DNA from: Acidobacteriota bacterium
GTDB taxonomy: Bacteria; Acidobacteriota; Terriglobia; Terriglobales; Acidobacteriaceae
Direction: 5' to 3'
Length of the DNA: 64,000 nucleotides
NCBI GenBank assembly: GCA_023410055.1
Contig: JAEYQK010000064.1
Location: 3,292-67,291, forward strand
Shown: in pieces, positions 1 to 8,715 of the stretch
Numbering within the stretch: the first letter of the stretch is position 1
Layout of the letters: every line of letters begins with the position of its first letter
Notes under the pieces: generated by a model
Told to the model about the DNA's origin: nothing
What the model saw: the letters and a program-made list of their open reading frames with translations, nothing else
Databases searched by the model: none
Program-made: the position numbers and the translations under genes

Positions 1-162
1 ATCGGCGGCATCCCGGTGCTTCTGGCGATCATAGATGTCAGGTTCTGCGAACGTCACCTCGTGACCGAGAGCGGCGAGGCCCTTGTATATACCTCTGTAA
101 TAGGTCGCCGCGCCATTCCAGTAGGACGACGTTATGCTGGAACCAAAGACGAATATTTTCAT
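1..162 (-). CDS. Glycosyltransferase, CgeB-like, N-terminal part only (cut by window edge)
   Basis: The minus strand opens at an ATG at 162 and stays open to the window edge, giving about 54 residues that begin MKIFVFGSSITSSYWNG. A short hydrophobic beta strand is followed by a region ending GLAALGHEVTFAEPD, the usual start of a GT-B glycosyltransferase, and it resembles its upstream neighbour of the CgeB/DUF3880 type. The start overlaps the stop of the previous gene by four bases (ATGA), so the two are translationally coupled at the end of the operon. The donor and acceptor sugars cannot be told. The catalytic half lies outside the window. Confidence 0.7.
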   Translation of the reverse strand, partial: MKIFVFGSSITSSYWNGAATYYRGIYKGLAALGHEVTFAEPDIYDRQKHRDAAD

Positions 163-1277
163 CGTCCGATCTCCTCGATGATCCCCAACAACTGTTCGGC
201 CCGATGCTCACACGTATGCTTGGCTCGAATAGTGGCCAATCCACTCTGCGCCATCTGCTCCCGCGCTCTATCGTCTTTCAGAAGCCACGCGATTTCATTC
301 TTCATCCCTTCAGAGTCGGAGACGGTCAAATAGTCTTGCCCGGGACGGAACAATCCTTCGACGTCAGTCCACGGTGAACACAAGAGCGGAATCCCACAGG
401 CAAGCGCTTCGAATACCCGAATCGTCGGAATTCCACTCAATCCGTTTGCATACTGTCGCCGCGGGACATGCAACGTCACTTTGCTCTTTGCGTAAGTCTG
501 CGGGGTTTCCAAGTTCGGCAGGTATCCGCAATATGCAATTCCGGCTTGTGCCAGCTTCCGAAGCCCTTCACCCGGATAACGAACTCCATGCACGGCGAAC
601 TTCGCGTTGGGCAGTTCTCTAGCCGGCCCGATCAAATAGTCCTGAAGCTCACGGGTTCGTTCTTCATCGCCCCAGTTTCCAACCCATAGGATGTCCCACT
701 CCTTCGTGCGCTCCAGCGGAGCGAAGTGACGGACGTCCGCCGCCTCGTGGAAAGTCCAAGCTTGCGCCACACCAAATCCGTCGAGATAGATCTTGCGAAT
801 TGCCTCGCCGAATGCAAGCACCCCATCGAAGTTGTGCAACTGCATCCGCAGAATCTCGCCTGCATTCGTATAGGCGCGATGGTGAGTGTCATGGAACAAC
901 GCGGTGAAGCCGAACTCTCTTTTAAACGACAGGATTGCACCGACGATAGCGGGATCATTCCACTCGTGGATGATAACGATCTCTGCGCCCTTCAATTGTT
1001 CCCGAAGATAGTCCTGCAAACCGGCGTCATTGTTGTAGAACCTGACGCTTAACTCTGGGAAGCTCTTGCGGAACTCATCAACAGCGTCAGCCGCGCGATC
1101 GCCTTCCTGTCTCACAAGATTGCTCAGCGACCATGCGCCAAGCTGTTCGTAACAGCGGACCTCATGCCCTCTTCTTACCAGTGAACTGGCAAGCCCGCGC
1201 AGGAAGTGCGCATTCCCGTGATTCCAGTCCGACACCCATGAGTGCGCGAAGTAGCGAATCGATAGTTTCCCGTTCAC
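159..1277 (-). CDS. Glycosyltransferase family 1, CgeB-like
   Basis: A 372-residue cytosolic GT-B fold protein. The N-terminal half carries the glycine-rich start (HGNAHFLRGLASSLVRRGHEV). The C-terminal half has the nucleotide-sugar binding pattern: WVGNWGDEERTRE near residue 205, and PTIRVFEALACGIPLLCSPW followed by a DVEGLFRPGQDYL stretch near residues 290-320. This layout is typical of CgeB-type transferases. It overlaps the genes on both sides by four bases, placing it firmly in the operon. The sugar it transfers is unknown; the context suggests assembly of a modified oligosaccharide. Confidence 0.8.
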   Translation of the reverse strand: MNGKLSIRYFAHSWVSDWNHGNAHFLRGLASSLVRRGHEVRCYEQLGAWSLSNLVRQEGDRAADAVDEFRKSFPELSVRFYNNDAGLQDYLREQLKGAEIVIIHEWNDPAIVGAILSFKREFGFTALFHDTHHRAYTNAGEILRMQLHNFDGVLAFGEAIRKIYLDGFGVAQAWTFHEAADVRHFAPLERTKEWDILWVGNWGDEERTRELQDYLIGPARELPNAKFAVHGVRYPGEGLRKLAQAGIAYCGYLPNLETPQTYAKSKVTLHVPRRQYANGLSGIPTIRVFEALACGIPLLCSPWTDVEGLFRPGQDYLTVSDSEGMKNEIAWLLKDDRAREQMAQSGLATIRAKHTCEHRAEQLLGIIEEIGR

Positions 1278-2371
1278 GCTGCGGTCGCCTCCGTCATCAC
1301 GAGAGATCGGTAGAGCCCGAGATAGTTCTCAACCATACGGTCCGATGTGTAGTTCTTGCGGGCATGATCGTAGGCCGCTCTCGCGTACCGGACCCTCTCT
1401 CTGTCATCACCGCTAAGCCGTCGAATACATTCGCCCAGGCTCTCTGCATCGTTCTTGTCGAAATAGCAGATTGCGGCGCCCCACAGTTCACGGAAGCTTG
1501 GAATGTCATTTGCGACGATTGCGCAGCGCGACAATGCTGCCTCAACGAGGGCAAGTCCGAAAGGCTCGTACCGCGAGGTTGCCACATAAATCGGTGCCCG
1601 CGCATATAGGTTGCGAAGTTGAATCTCGTTCTGAACGCCTTTGAAGCGCAGCGTGCTAGAGACGTGCGCGCGAGCGCCTGATCCGTCCGGGCTTTCTGCT
1701 GCTCCGGCGACATACAGCGGGATCGGCGAATCAATGTGATTCAGCAATGCGACCTGCTTCCCGGCGTCCCACAGTCTTCCAACAGAAAGCGCGTACGATT
1801 CTTTCGTGATGTGCGGATTGAAGAGGCTCGGATTGCGACCATTGTGAACGACCAATGGTTTTCGCGGTGACAAATAGTTTGCCCGCACCGTTTGCATCAT
1901 CCATTCCGAAGGCGCGACCACCATATCTGCCGCAGCCAATCCTGCCGCAACCGTGTCGCGATACCACCGATTCCAAGTGCTATCCGGAGGCTCCTCACCG
2001 TGCACCTCCATCCACCAGCTCACCACATCACTGTGAGCAACTACCAGCCTCGGCACATCGACGTCCAGATTGCCGTAACAGTACTGGTTCAGATGAAGCA
2101 CGTCTGGCTGCACTTCCCGAATGATCGCGGAAAGATATTCTGACGAGACGCCAATATCGTCTCCCGCATCCTGCATCCATTCCAGGCGAAAAGCCGTCGG
2201 ACGATAGTCGACGCCTACCAGAGGGCTGAGCCACGACGTCTGTTCTTGGGAAGGGATGTTCCCAAACGAGACGAGCGTCACACGAACTCTTCTGCGGGCG
2301 AGCCCAGTCACAAGTTCGCGAACATACATCCACACGCCGCCCACCGTGTCGGCCGTGATTAGCACGTGCAT
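1274..2371 (-). CDS. Glycosyltransferase family 4
   Basis: A 365-residue GT-B enzyme. The N-terminus MHVLITADTVGGVWMYV has the glycine-rich loop of GT4 proteins. The C-terminal Rossmann half shows LSVGRLWDAGKQ (about residue 195) and the E-x7-E type donor site in TSRYEPFGLALVEAALSRCA (about residue 270). It is expected to act in the cytosol with an NDP-sugar donor. It overlaps the upstream radical SAM gene by 13 bases and the downstream transferase by 4. The specific sugar cannot be inferred. Confidence 0.85.
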   Translation of the reverse strand: MHVLITADTVGGVWMYVRELVTGLARRRVRVTLVSFGNIPSQEQTSWLSPLVGVDYRPTAFRLEWMQDAGDDIGVSSEYLSAIIREVQPDVLHLNQYCYGNLDVDVPRLVVAHSDVVSWWMEVHGEEPPDSTWNRWYRDTVAAGLAAADMVVAPSEWMMQTVRANYLSPRKPLVVHNGRNPSLFNPHITKESYALSVGRLWDAGKQVALLNHIDSPIPLYVAGAAESPDGSGARAHVSSTLRFKGVQNEIQLRNLYARAPIYVATSRYEPFGLALVEAALSRCAIVANDIPSFRELWGAAICYFDKNDAESLGECIRRLSGDDRERVRYARAAYDHARKNYTSDRMVENYLGLYRSLVMTEATAA

Positions 2372-3645
2372 TCCAAGTCCTCGATCGCCGCAGGTTGCTG
2401 TACTTGTATGTCGCTGTATCCCTTTCCACCGAATGCCGAGGTGTAGTAATGGTGCGCCCGCTCCCAGGCTTGATCGTCAATAGGCCCGAACATCTGCGTA
2501 TACAACGGAGTTCCAGGGAACGGAAACATCGGCACGGGTTCGCTCACCCAGACGCCATTCGCCTTGAGCTGCTCCTGCCAACGTTGAATGTCGTCTTTGT
2601 TGTCCCGCTCGGTTAGTATCAGGTTCGCCTGAACCCACGGTATCTTCTTTCGTGCGTAAATCAGCAGCTCGGATAAGCGCTCGGTTGTCATCCGGCAGTT
2701 CTTGTTCAGATCGTCGCGACCTTGATCCGTAATCGACTCAATTCCACACTCGATTGAAATCGTGTGCGCGCGCCCAAGCAAATCAATGGACTCTTCATCC
2801 CACAGATCGATTCGCGTCTGGAATCCAATGTTAACTTTCCGTTCTGCTATGCCTTCGAGTAGCTTCCGAACGTTCTTGCCCACTCCAAAAATCTCGTCGA
2901 TGAAGTAGATGTAGTCGACGCCTCGCGCAACGAGTTGGTCGACTTCGGTCAGCACGGCATCAACGCTGCGCTCTCGAAATTTGTTGCGGAACAGGGTCTT
3001 GTTGCAGAAGGTGCATGCCCAAGGACATCCGCGAGCAAACTCCAACTCGGCTCCGTGCCCCTCACCCCAAAAGACGTGATGACGATGATGTCGCCGTTCC
3101 AGCGGATACTCAACAAAGTCCAGCGCCGCGAGGGTGTGCATGTCTACGACAGCGGTGGTCGGAGTCACGTGCGTGCCCGCGTCGTCTCGCCAGCAGCATC
3201 CTTCGATTTCGCTCCACGGTTTCGAAGCCAGTTCCGCAAGGGTCAGATCAGCCTCGCCTCGCATAGCCACATCACAATTAAGCTTTCGCAGAACGGCGCT
3301 GGGCGTAGCTGACGAGTGCGGGCCAATCGCGACTCTCTTGGCCTTCGTCTTCAGTTCCGTAAACCACTTCAGTGGGATACGCAACTCCGGAGGCGGACAC
3401 CGCCAAAACAGATAGGACGGCGCCGTAGGTATAACCAGAAGGTCAGGAGAAAATGCCGAAACCCTCTTCTGCACCTCATCGGTCGACAACGATTCCAACT
3501 GCGCGTCGATCAGAACGCAATCGTAGCCAGCGTCTCGAATTTTCGCCTGAGCAAACATCAGTTCCAGCGGATAGTGCGGATCGTGACAGCCGAAGTAGGT
3601 CGAGCCCCTGAAGTCCCAGTTCGGGTTAACGAGCGCGTACCTCAT
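2359..3645 (-). CDS. B12-binding-domain radical SAM protein
   Basis: About 428 residues starting MRYALVNPNWDFRGS. I chose the ATG at 3645 because it overlaps the upstream epimerase stop by four bases; the frame stays open further upstream but only inside that gene. Residues 1-150 look like a cobalamin-binding fold. The radical SAM cluster motif follows as GCPWACTFCNK (C-x3-C-x2-C, near residue 205) with the downstream TIM-barrel strands. From memory, NCBI HMM families of the TIGR04295 kind describe such proteins next to sugar epimerases and transferases. The reaction is unknown; methylation or rearrangement of a sugar is a guess. Confidence 0.85.
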   Translation of the reverse strand: MRYALVNPNWDFRGSTYFGCHDPHYPLELMFAQAKIRDAGYDCVLIDAQLESLSTDEVQKRVSAFSPDLLVIPTAPSYLFWRCPPPELRIPLKWFTELKTKAKRVAIGPHSSATPSAVLRKLNCDVAMRGEADLTLAELASKPWSEIEGCCWRDDAGTHVTPTTAVVDMHTLAALDFVEYPLERRHHRHHVFWGEGHGAELEFARGCPWACTFCNKTLFRNKFRERSVDAVLTEVDQLVARGVDYIYFIDEIFGVGKNVRKLLEGIAERKVNIGFQTRIDLWDEESIDLLGRAHTISIECGIESITDQGRDDLNKNCRMTTERLSELLIYARKKIPWVQANLILTERDNKDDIQRWQEQLKANGVWVSEPVPMFPFPGTPLYTQMFGPIDDQAWERAHHYYTSAFGGKGYSDIQVQQPAAIEDLECTC

Positions 3646-4748
3646 GCTGCCGTCCCCGGGACATCCTGCAGTTCTGGAGTCCGCATTGGACGCACGAGTG
3701 ACGGAGTCGAAAACGCCTGACGATTGGCTCTCCACCATTCGTAGACTTCGTGGAGGGTTTCGCGCACGCTATACAGCGGCTTCCAACCCGTCTCACGATG
3801 CAACTTCGTGAAGTCCGTGACGTATATGAACTGATCGCCGGGACGACGCTGACTTGTCCGAAACCGAAGTTTGCGCCCGGTCATTTCTTCGATTTCTTCC
3901 ATCAACTCGATCAAGGAAACCGTGTTTTCCGGGCCACCACCGATGTTGTAGATCTGACCCTCGGTCGTCGGTCGCGCTGCCAAAACGAATTCGAACGCTC
4001 GCAGCAGGTCGTGAACGCAAAGGATATCTCGTACCTGACGACCATCGCCGTAAACAAAGATTGGAGCATCGCGCAGGGCCGAATACAGAAAGTGCGCGAC
4101 CCAGCCCTGATCCTCGTTTCCAAACTGCCTCGGTCCGGCAATGCACGACATTCGCAACACTACGGTCGGAAGATCGAACATGCGTGCATAGTCACGTACA
4201 TACTGGTCGGCCGCTCCCTTTGAGCACCCATAAGGAGAATGGAAATCGAGCGCCTGCTGCTCAGCAATTCCCTGGCAATCCCGGTACGCATAACGCTTGG
4301 CGGTTTCCACCAAATTGCACCGGTTCATGTCGCCATAAACCTTGTTCGTTGAAGTGAAGAGCACAAAAGGTCGCCTGCCACTCTTGCGCGCAGCCTCGAG
4401 GATGTTCAGCGTCCCGCCCACATTCACCTCGAAGTCCGCTCTCGGATCTTCCAACGAGGTGGTTACCGCAACCTGCGCAGCGAAGTTGTATATTTCCGTA
4501 GCTGTGCGCGCGGCTCTGTCAACCATACTCGCGTCTCGCACATCGCCGATCGTGACTTCCAGTCGCCCTGAGCTGCGAGGGTTCTTCTGCAGCGCATTCA
4601 GGTTGTGCCGTGCGCCATGTCGAGACAGATTATCGACAATATGCAGCTTCGCATTCGACGTCTCTAGTAAGCGATTGGCCCAGTTTGACCCGATAAAGCC
4701 AGCTCCTCCGAATATAAGTACGGAGCGAAATCGTTCTGACTTCTTCAT
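3642..4748 (-). CDS. NAD-dependent nucleotide-sugar epimerase/dehydratase (CDP-paratose 2-epimerase-like)
   Basis: A 368-residue extended short-chain dehydrogenase. The NAD-binding glycine motif GGAGFIGSNWANRLL is at residues 14-28, and the catalytic Tyr-Lys pair sits in SPYGCSKGAADQY (about residues 172-184). The phrase VDNLSRHGARHNLNAL after the second strand resembles CDP-paratose/tyvelose epimerases. It makes an activated sugar for the adjacent transferases. It lies 25 bases downstream of a second epimerase and overlaps the radical SAM gene. The substrate is inferred from resemblance only. Confidence 0.8.
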   Translation of the reverse strand: MKKSERFRSVLIFGGAGFIGSNWANRLLETSNAKLHIVDNLSRHGARHNLNALQKNPRSSGRLEVTIGDVRDASMVDRAARTATEIYNFAAQVAVTTSLEDPRADFEVNVGGTLNILEAARKSGRRPFVLFTSTNKVYGDMNRCNLVETAKRYAYRDCQGIAEQQALDFHSPYGCSKGAADQYVRDYARMFDLPTVVLRMSCIAGPRQFGNEDQGWVAHFLYSALRDAPIFVYGDGRQVRDILCVHDLLRAFEFVLAARPTTEGQIYNIGGGPENTVSLIELMEEIEEMTGRKLRFRTSQRRPGDQFIYVTDFTKLHRETGWKPLYSVRETLHEVYEWWRANRQAFSTPSLVRPMRTPELQDVPGTAA

Positions 4749-4773
4749 CTCTCTTCCACTTCCCCAGGGGTAC

Positions 4774-5892
4774 TCAAGCTGTCAATCCGTAAACGTTCAG
4801 TTGTTCTACGGCTTCTGACGCGCGATCGTCCGCCGTCTGTGATCGTAGCCATTCGGTCAATTCACGTATCCCGTCTGTGAAGTCCACTTTCGGCGTATAT
4901 CCGAGCACTCGCGCTGCTTTGGAAATGTCCGCAAAACAATGGCGTATGTCACCGGCTCTGTACTTGCTCGTCACCTCAACGCCCCAGTCGACTTCAAGAG
5001 CCTGGGCCAGCACGTTCGCTACTTCGCAAATCGAGATTGGCCGTCCGGAACCGATGTTCAGTGCCATGCCGTCGGCCTTCTGGCACTCCATCGCAAGCAG
5101 GTTCGCATGAACAATATCCTTCACGCTTACAAAGTCACGCATCTGTTCTCCGTCTTCGAAGATGAGAGGCTTGTTGCCGTTCAGCAAACGTGAAGCAAAT
5201 ATCGCCGCCACCCCGGTATAAGGATTGGAAAGTGCCTGCCGCGTGCCATAGATATTGAAGTACCGCATCGCAACCGTCGGAACGCCGTACGTGCGCCCGA
5301 ACAGGAGGCACATCTCCTCCTGGTCTTTCTTCGAAAGAGCATAAATAGACGTGCACTGCAACGGTTTGCTTTCATCCGTGGGAACAGGCTTCAGTGCGCG
5401 ATCGCACTCGGGACATCGCATCTCCCACTGCTTCTTTCGCAGCTGGTCGTTCTCTCGGGGCGGCGGTGCCATCTCGCCGCAAGTCTCGCATTCGTACTTG
5501 CCTTCTCCGTAGATGGACATCGAAGACGCCACCACAAGTTTTTCGACTTTGCACCTTCCGTCCAGGAGAGACTGCAGCAGCGTTGCTGTCCCCTGCGTAT
5601 TTGCGCCCACGTAGTTCGTGATCTCGTACATGGACTGCCCGACACCGACTGCCGCAGCAAGATGAAACACGACGTCGATGCCTCGAACAACGTTGCGCAA
5701 CAAATCCAGATCGCGCATATCCCCGCGCACGAATTCCACCTCGCGCGCCAGATAGGACGGCATGCCATCCGGGTGCACCTGCGGGCTCAGGCTGTCGTAA
5801 ACGCGAACAGAGTGGCCCTGCTTAACCACCGCGTCCACAAGGTGCGATCCCACGAAGCCTGCACCACCCGTTACCAAGACCCGCTTTCCCAT
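4774..5892 (-). CDS. NAD-dependent epimerase/dehydratase with a CxxC...CxxC insertion
   Basis: A 372-residue extended short-chain dehydrogenase of the GalE/WbpP type. The glycine motif GGAGFVGSHLVD is at residues 9-20, the active-site serine region SSMSIYG at 123-129, and the YALSK catalytic pair at Tyr184 and Lys188. Between them sits an insertion with Cys135, Cys138, Cys160 and Cys163 in two CxxC pairs, a likely zinc knuckle that classical epimerases lack. The gene is three bases downstream of the glycosidase-like gene. It is predicted to interconvert an NDP-sugar for this operon; substrate unknown. Confidence 0.85.
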   Translation of the reverse strand: MGKRVLVTGGAGFVGSHLVDAVVKQGHSVRVYDSLSPQVHPDGMPSYLAREVEFVRGDMRDLDLLRNVVRGIDVVFHLAAAVGVGQSMYEITNYVGANTQGTATLLQSLLDGRCKVEKLVVASSMSIYGEGKYECETCGEMAPPPRENDQLRKKQWEMRCPECDRALKPVPTDESKPLQCTSIYALSKKDQEEMCLLFGRTYGVPTVAMRYFNIYGTRQALSNPYTGVAAIFASRLLNGNKPLIFEDGEQMRDFVSVKDIVHANLLAMECQKADGMALNIGSGRPISICEVANVLAQALEVDWGVEVTSKYRAGDIRHCFADISKAARVLGYTPKVDFTDGIRELTEWLRSQTADDRASEAVEQLNVYGLTA

Positions 5893-5895
5893 GCT

Positions 5896-6831
5896 CTATT
5901 CTTCCGCTCCTACTTTCACTTGGTCGCATTGAGATTCCGTAGCTTCGGTTTTCCCACGGGCATACTTGGCCGTCACCCACGCAGCAAAGTCGGCGAAGTC
6001 CTGTGCCGATTTCGGAGGGCTTGTGTAATGCGGTTCGATCCCTAGATGTTCCGGTGTAAAGCAAAGCGTGACCGTCACGTCGAACTCCTGTAGCGCCTGC
6101 ATCTGATGGTCGAACCACGCCTCTGAATTCGGTCTGAACCAATCAGCCCAGCTCAGCCCTGTCCTTACATGCCGCACGCCCAGATTACGGAACCACGGAA
6201 TCGCCGACTCTAGCCGGTGATCTTCAAAATGAAACCATTGGCAGATACCCAAGCCTTCCGGGAATTCGAAAGCCGCTGTCTTCGGTGTCCCGTCATCGCG
6301 CACCAGTCCCATGTAGTAGTGTCTGTAGTAGGAACTACCCTCCGCCTCTTTGTGCCGTGTTGTTGCTGTCCAAGTCGCAGGCAGGTCAAAGAGGCTGTAC
6401 CAGTGCACGCGCTCTACTCGGGGCAACAGCAATTCCGCAGTCTTCTGAAGCCCGAAGACCTGAACCTCTTCCGCCCCGAACGAAGAAGCACCCGCTTCCG
6501 AGACCCAGACTGGCTTCTTCGTAACCGCCCTGATCTCATCGATCCTGGCCGGCCACTCGTGAATGCTCCAGTGATTCCAGTCCAGCGGGAAGCCATGCAG
6601 GGCTACGACGTCAATCGCGTCCAGCACGCCATGAGATCCCATCAATTGGACAAAGTTGGGATCGATCGGCGATATCCCGCCCAATACGATCTTCATCTCC
6701 GGATTGATGCTGCGCACCGCTCGCGCTCCGGCGATAGCCATGTCGGCGAACATCTTCCAAGTGGGATCAATCTTGAAATCCCAGTGCGACAGATTGTTCG
6801 GCTCGTTCCATAGCATTACCGCTTCAACCAT
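5896..6831 (-). CDS. Glycosidase-like TIM-barrel protein, apparently permuted
   Basis: A 311-residue protein of the clan GH-A type. The likely acid/base motif MLWNEPNN lies at the very N-terminus (Glu about 10), and the likely nucleophile in KPVWVSEAGASSFG is near residue 115. From about residue 205 it continues with WFRNLGVRHVRTGLSWADW and VTVTLCFTPEHLG, which look like the first strands of the same kind of barrel. The usual strand order thus appears circularly permuted. An AAGGGG-like ribosome site precedes the ATG. There is no signal peptide, so it should be cytosolic. Enzymatic activity is unproven. Confidence 0.7.
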   Translation of the reverse strand: MVEAVMLWNEPNNLSHWDFKIDPTWKMFADMAIAGARAVRSINPEMKIVLGGISPIDPNFVQLMGSHGVLDAIDVVALHGFPLDWNHWSIHEWPARIDEIRAVTKKPVWVSEAGASSFGAEEVQVFGLQKTAELLLPRVERVHWYSLFDLPATWTATTRHKEAEGSSYYRHYYMGLVRDDGTPKTAAFEFPEGLGICQWFHFEDHRLESAIPWFRNLGVRHVRTGLSWADWFRPNSEAWFDHQMQALQEFDVTVTLCFTPEHLGIEPHYTSPPKSAQDFADFAAWVTAKYARGKTEATESQCDQVKVGAEE

Positions 6832-6870
6832 TTGTGTCCCCTTGCCGCAAATACCGCAATGCCAATCCGC

Positions 6871-7698
6871 CTACAAAGTTCCGGCCAATTCCAAGTCCAA
6901 AATGTACTTTCCGTCTCTCACGGCTGACCTTGGCTCACATATCCAGGTCTCCGGCTCGGGATAATCAACGATCTCCAGCCCCGAACTGCGCAACATCGCT
7001 TCCGCCGCAGCTCGATTTGGAATCCACCAGTTGGTCGGATCGTTGGCGTAGCTGTTCTCGACGAAGTACATTCGAGGAAAATCCTCGTGCTTGAAAATCT
7101 GCTTGTTCCAAAAGTGGTAGTCATTGTCCCACTCGCGCACGTTCTCAGATCCACGAATCATGGTCTGGAAGACAAGCTTTCCACGAACCTTTTTGATCAC
7201 CTTATCTAGCGCGAATAGAGGGTATCTGAGGTGGTAGAAAACGCCCATGAAGAGCACGTAATCGAACTGCCCGGCGATCTGATCAACGTCGTAGACCGAC
7301 ACCTTTTGGAACTCGATGTCCACTCCCATCGTCTGAGCAGCGAATCGCGCCTGATCCAGATATCGGTCATCCACGTCAACGCCAAGCACCCTGCCTGCGC
7401 CGCGCTTCTTCATCTCAAGGCAGTAGAAACCGCCGTTGCAGCCGATATCGAGCACGGTCGCGCCATCCAGATGGTCGGGGATAGACGGAGAGATATGCTT
7501 CCACTTCACATTCGGAAAGTCGCCAAGGAAGTGGTTCGGGGCAGTATGTACTCCGCGAAGGTCCAGGTTGTGGAACCATTCTCCCAGTTCGTCAACTCTT
7601 CGCGCGATGGTCTCTTGGTCAAGAGCCACCTCGGACATCTCTTCACCTGCATCAGTGGCTTCTGGCAATACGATGGAATTCTGAGTTGTACTCTGCAT
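6871..7698 (-). CDS. SAM-dependent methyltransferase (TIGR04290-like)
   Basis: A 275-residue class I methyltransferase and the first gene of the minus-strand operon. Motif I is VLDIGCNGGFYCLEMKKRG (about residue 85). The acidic residue after strand 2 is in VLGVDVDDRYL, and FDYVLFMGVFYHLRYP supplies the post-motif region. The family also resembles tRNA cmoB-type enzymes, but residues such as NHFLGDFPNVKW and DPTNWWIPNR match what I remember of TIGR04290 proteins, which travel with the radical SAM and epimerase genes seen here. It probably methylates a sugar or lipid intermediate of this pathway. Confidence 0.8.
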   Translation of the reverse strand: MQSTTQNSIVLPEATDAGEEMSEVALDQETIARRVDELGEWFHNLDLRGVHTAPNHFLGDFPNVKWKHISPSIPDHLDGATVLDIGCNGGFYCLEMKKRGAGRVLGVDVDDRYLDQARFAAQTMGVDIEFQKVSVYDVDQIAGQFDYVLFMGVFYHLRYPLFALDKVIKKVRGKLVFQTMIRGSENVREWDNDYHFWNKQIFKHEDFPRMYFVENSYANDPTNWWIPNRAAAEAMLRSSGLEIVDYPEPETWICEPRSAVRDGKYILDLELAGTL

Positions 7699-7882
7699 CT
7701 CTCACGCTTCTTCGGCCCTTGTACGCCTGTGTCAAACGTTAGATGCCCCTACAGAACTCGGGATGCCTCCCTGAATCCCGCAACTGCTTTGATTTTCGAC
7801 ACTTGCAGGCAACCGGCGGTCGCGATCCCAAATCGACATGTGCAGGATCGTAAGTTGCTGAGGTAAAAGCTATATGCGTGGC

Positions 7883-8029
7883 CTAGATCTTCTTGCCCCG
7901 CGTTGCCAGATTGAAGATCACCAACGCAAGCGCCAGCACGAGGAAGCCGTGAATCAGCGTGCCGGCGACATGGAAAGTCCATCCCAAAAGCCACAAGATG
8001 ACAAGGCCTACGATGATGGTCCAGATCAA
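7883..8029 (-). CDS. Small membrane protein, lmo0937/DUF5670-like
   Basis: A 48-residue ORF starting at TTG (8029), MIWTIIVGLVILWLLGW, with two hydrophobic helices separated by HVAGTLIHGF and a basic tail ATRGKKI. Length and the opening pattern match the lmo0937/DUF5670 family of tiny inner-membrane proteins, often linked to stress responses. An in-frame TGA two codons upstream and a GGAGTG ribosome site fix the start. It lies alone between the sugar operon and a receiver-like gene on the same strand. Its function is unknown. Confidence 0.75.
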   Translation of the reverse strand: MIWTIIVGLVILWLLGWTFHVAGTLIHGFLVLALALVIFNLATRGKKI

Positions 8030-8128
8030 GATTCACTCCGAGCAAACCACAGAGATAGCAATGAGAACCTGCAACACGAAGCGAAGTTGTCTTCTTGGAG
8101 AACGGGGAGGCGCCGGCGGAGAAAGAAA

Positions 8129-8611
8129 TCAGGCCTCGAGTTGCCGTTGTATCCCCTGCGCGAGATCGTGTACGAACTTGATCTTCACATGCGCCGATCG
8201 AGGAAGCTCTGGAACAGACATTGCCAACTCGGAGGAAAGTAGAATTCCCGTTACTGCGGTCCTAAGCTCCCCGCGCAACTCCGACATTGCTATTCTGATC
8301 GCGGCTGCGTGTTCCGAGTGGCGTCGGCGGAGGGAGCTTCTCACCTCTGAAACTACACGCTCCGGGCTTGAAGCCCCCAGCTTCACATAGACGGGAAACG
8401 CGGCGGGGTTCGCGTGTACCACAAACGAATGGCCTTCAGGATCAGCTCGCGCCATCTCGTAATCGATCACCATGACAGAGTATTTGCGTTCTTTCAGGAC
8501 CGTCCCTGCTTGACTGAAGGTCTCTGCCAGATGAACTCGTTCGCCCGTTCCATTTTGCAACGCAGTCCTGCACTCGCGTCCGCTTTCCGAACAGCTAATC
8601 AGCAATATCAT
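8129..8611 (-). CDS. Receiver-like protein with a HisKA-like helical tail
   Basis: A 160-residue protein. Residues 1-85 (MILLISCSESGRECRTAL ... YSVMVIDYEMA) resemble a degenerate response-regulator receiver, with Asp50 at about the phosphoacceptor strand. Residues 95-160 form two predicted helices with HAAAIRIAMSELRGELRTAV, reminiscent of a dimerisation/HisKA helix pair but without an HE-x-R/T motif. I recall similar stand-alone proteins from Acidobacteria annotated only as hypothetical. It could be a connector in a phosphorelay or a degenerate sensor. No kinase lies beside it. Confidence 0.6.
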   Translation of the reverse strand: MILLISCSESGRECRTALQNGTGERVHLAETFSQAGTVLKERKYSVMVIDYEMARADPEGHSFVVHANPAAFPVYVKLGASSPERVVSEVRSSLRRRHSEHAAAIRIAMSELRGELRTAVTGILLSSELAMSVPELPRSAHVKIKFVHDLAQGIQRQLEA

Positions 8612-8715
8612 GCGAACGGGAAAGGCAAGCGAATTACCAAACAGGGATCGAACAGATTAGAAGTTACCAAAGGACACTAGCATCAGCGGAAAAGGACAAG
8701 GCTGCTAGTACCCAC

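Noticed and set aside
3646..3738. Upstream extension of the radical SAM gene to 3738
   Set aside because: The extra 31 residues lie inside the epimerase gene and are not conserved-looking; the ATG at 3645 overlaps the previous stop in the operon's usual way.
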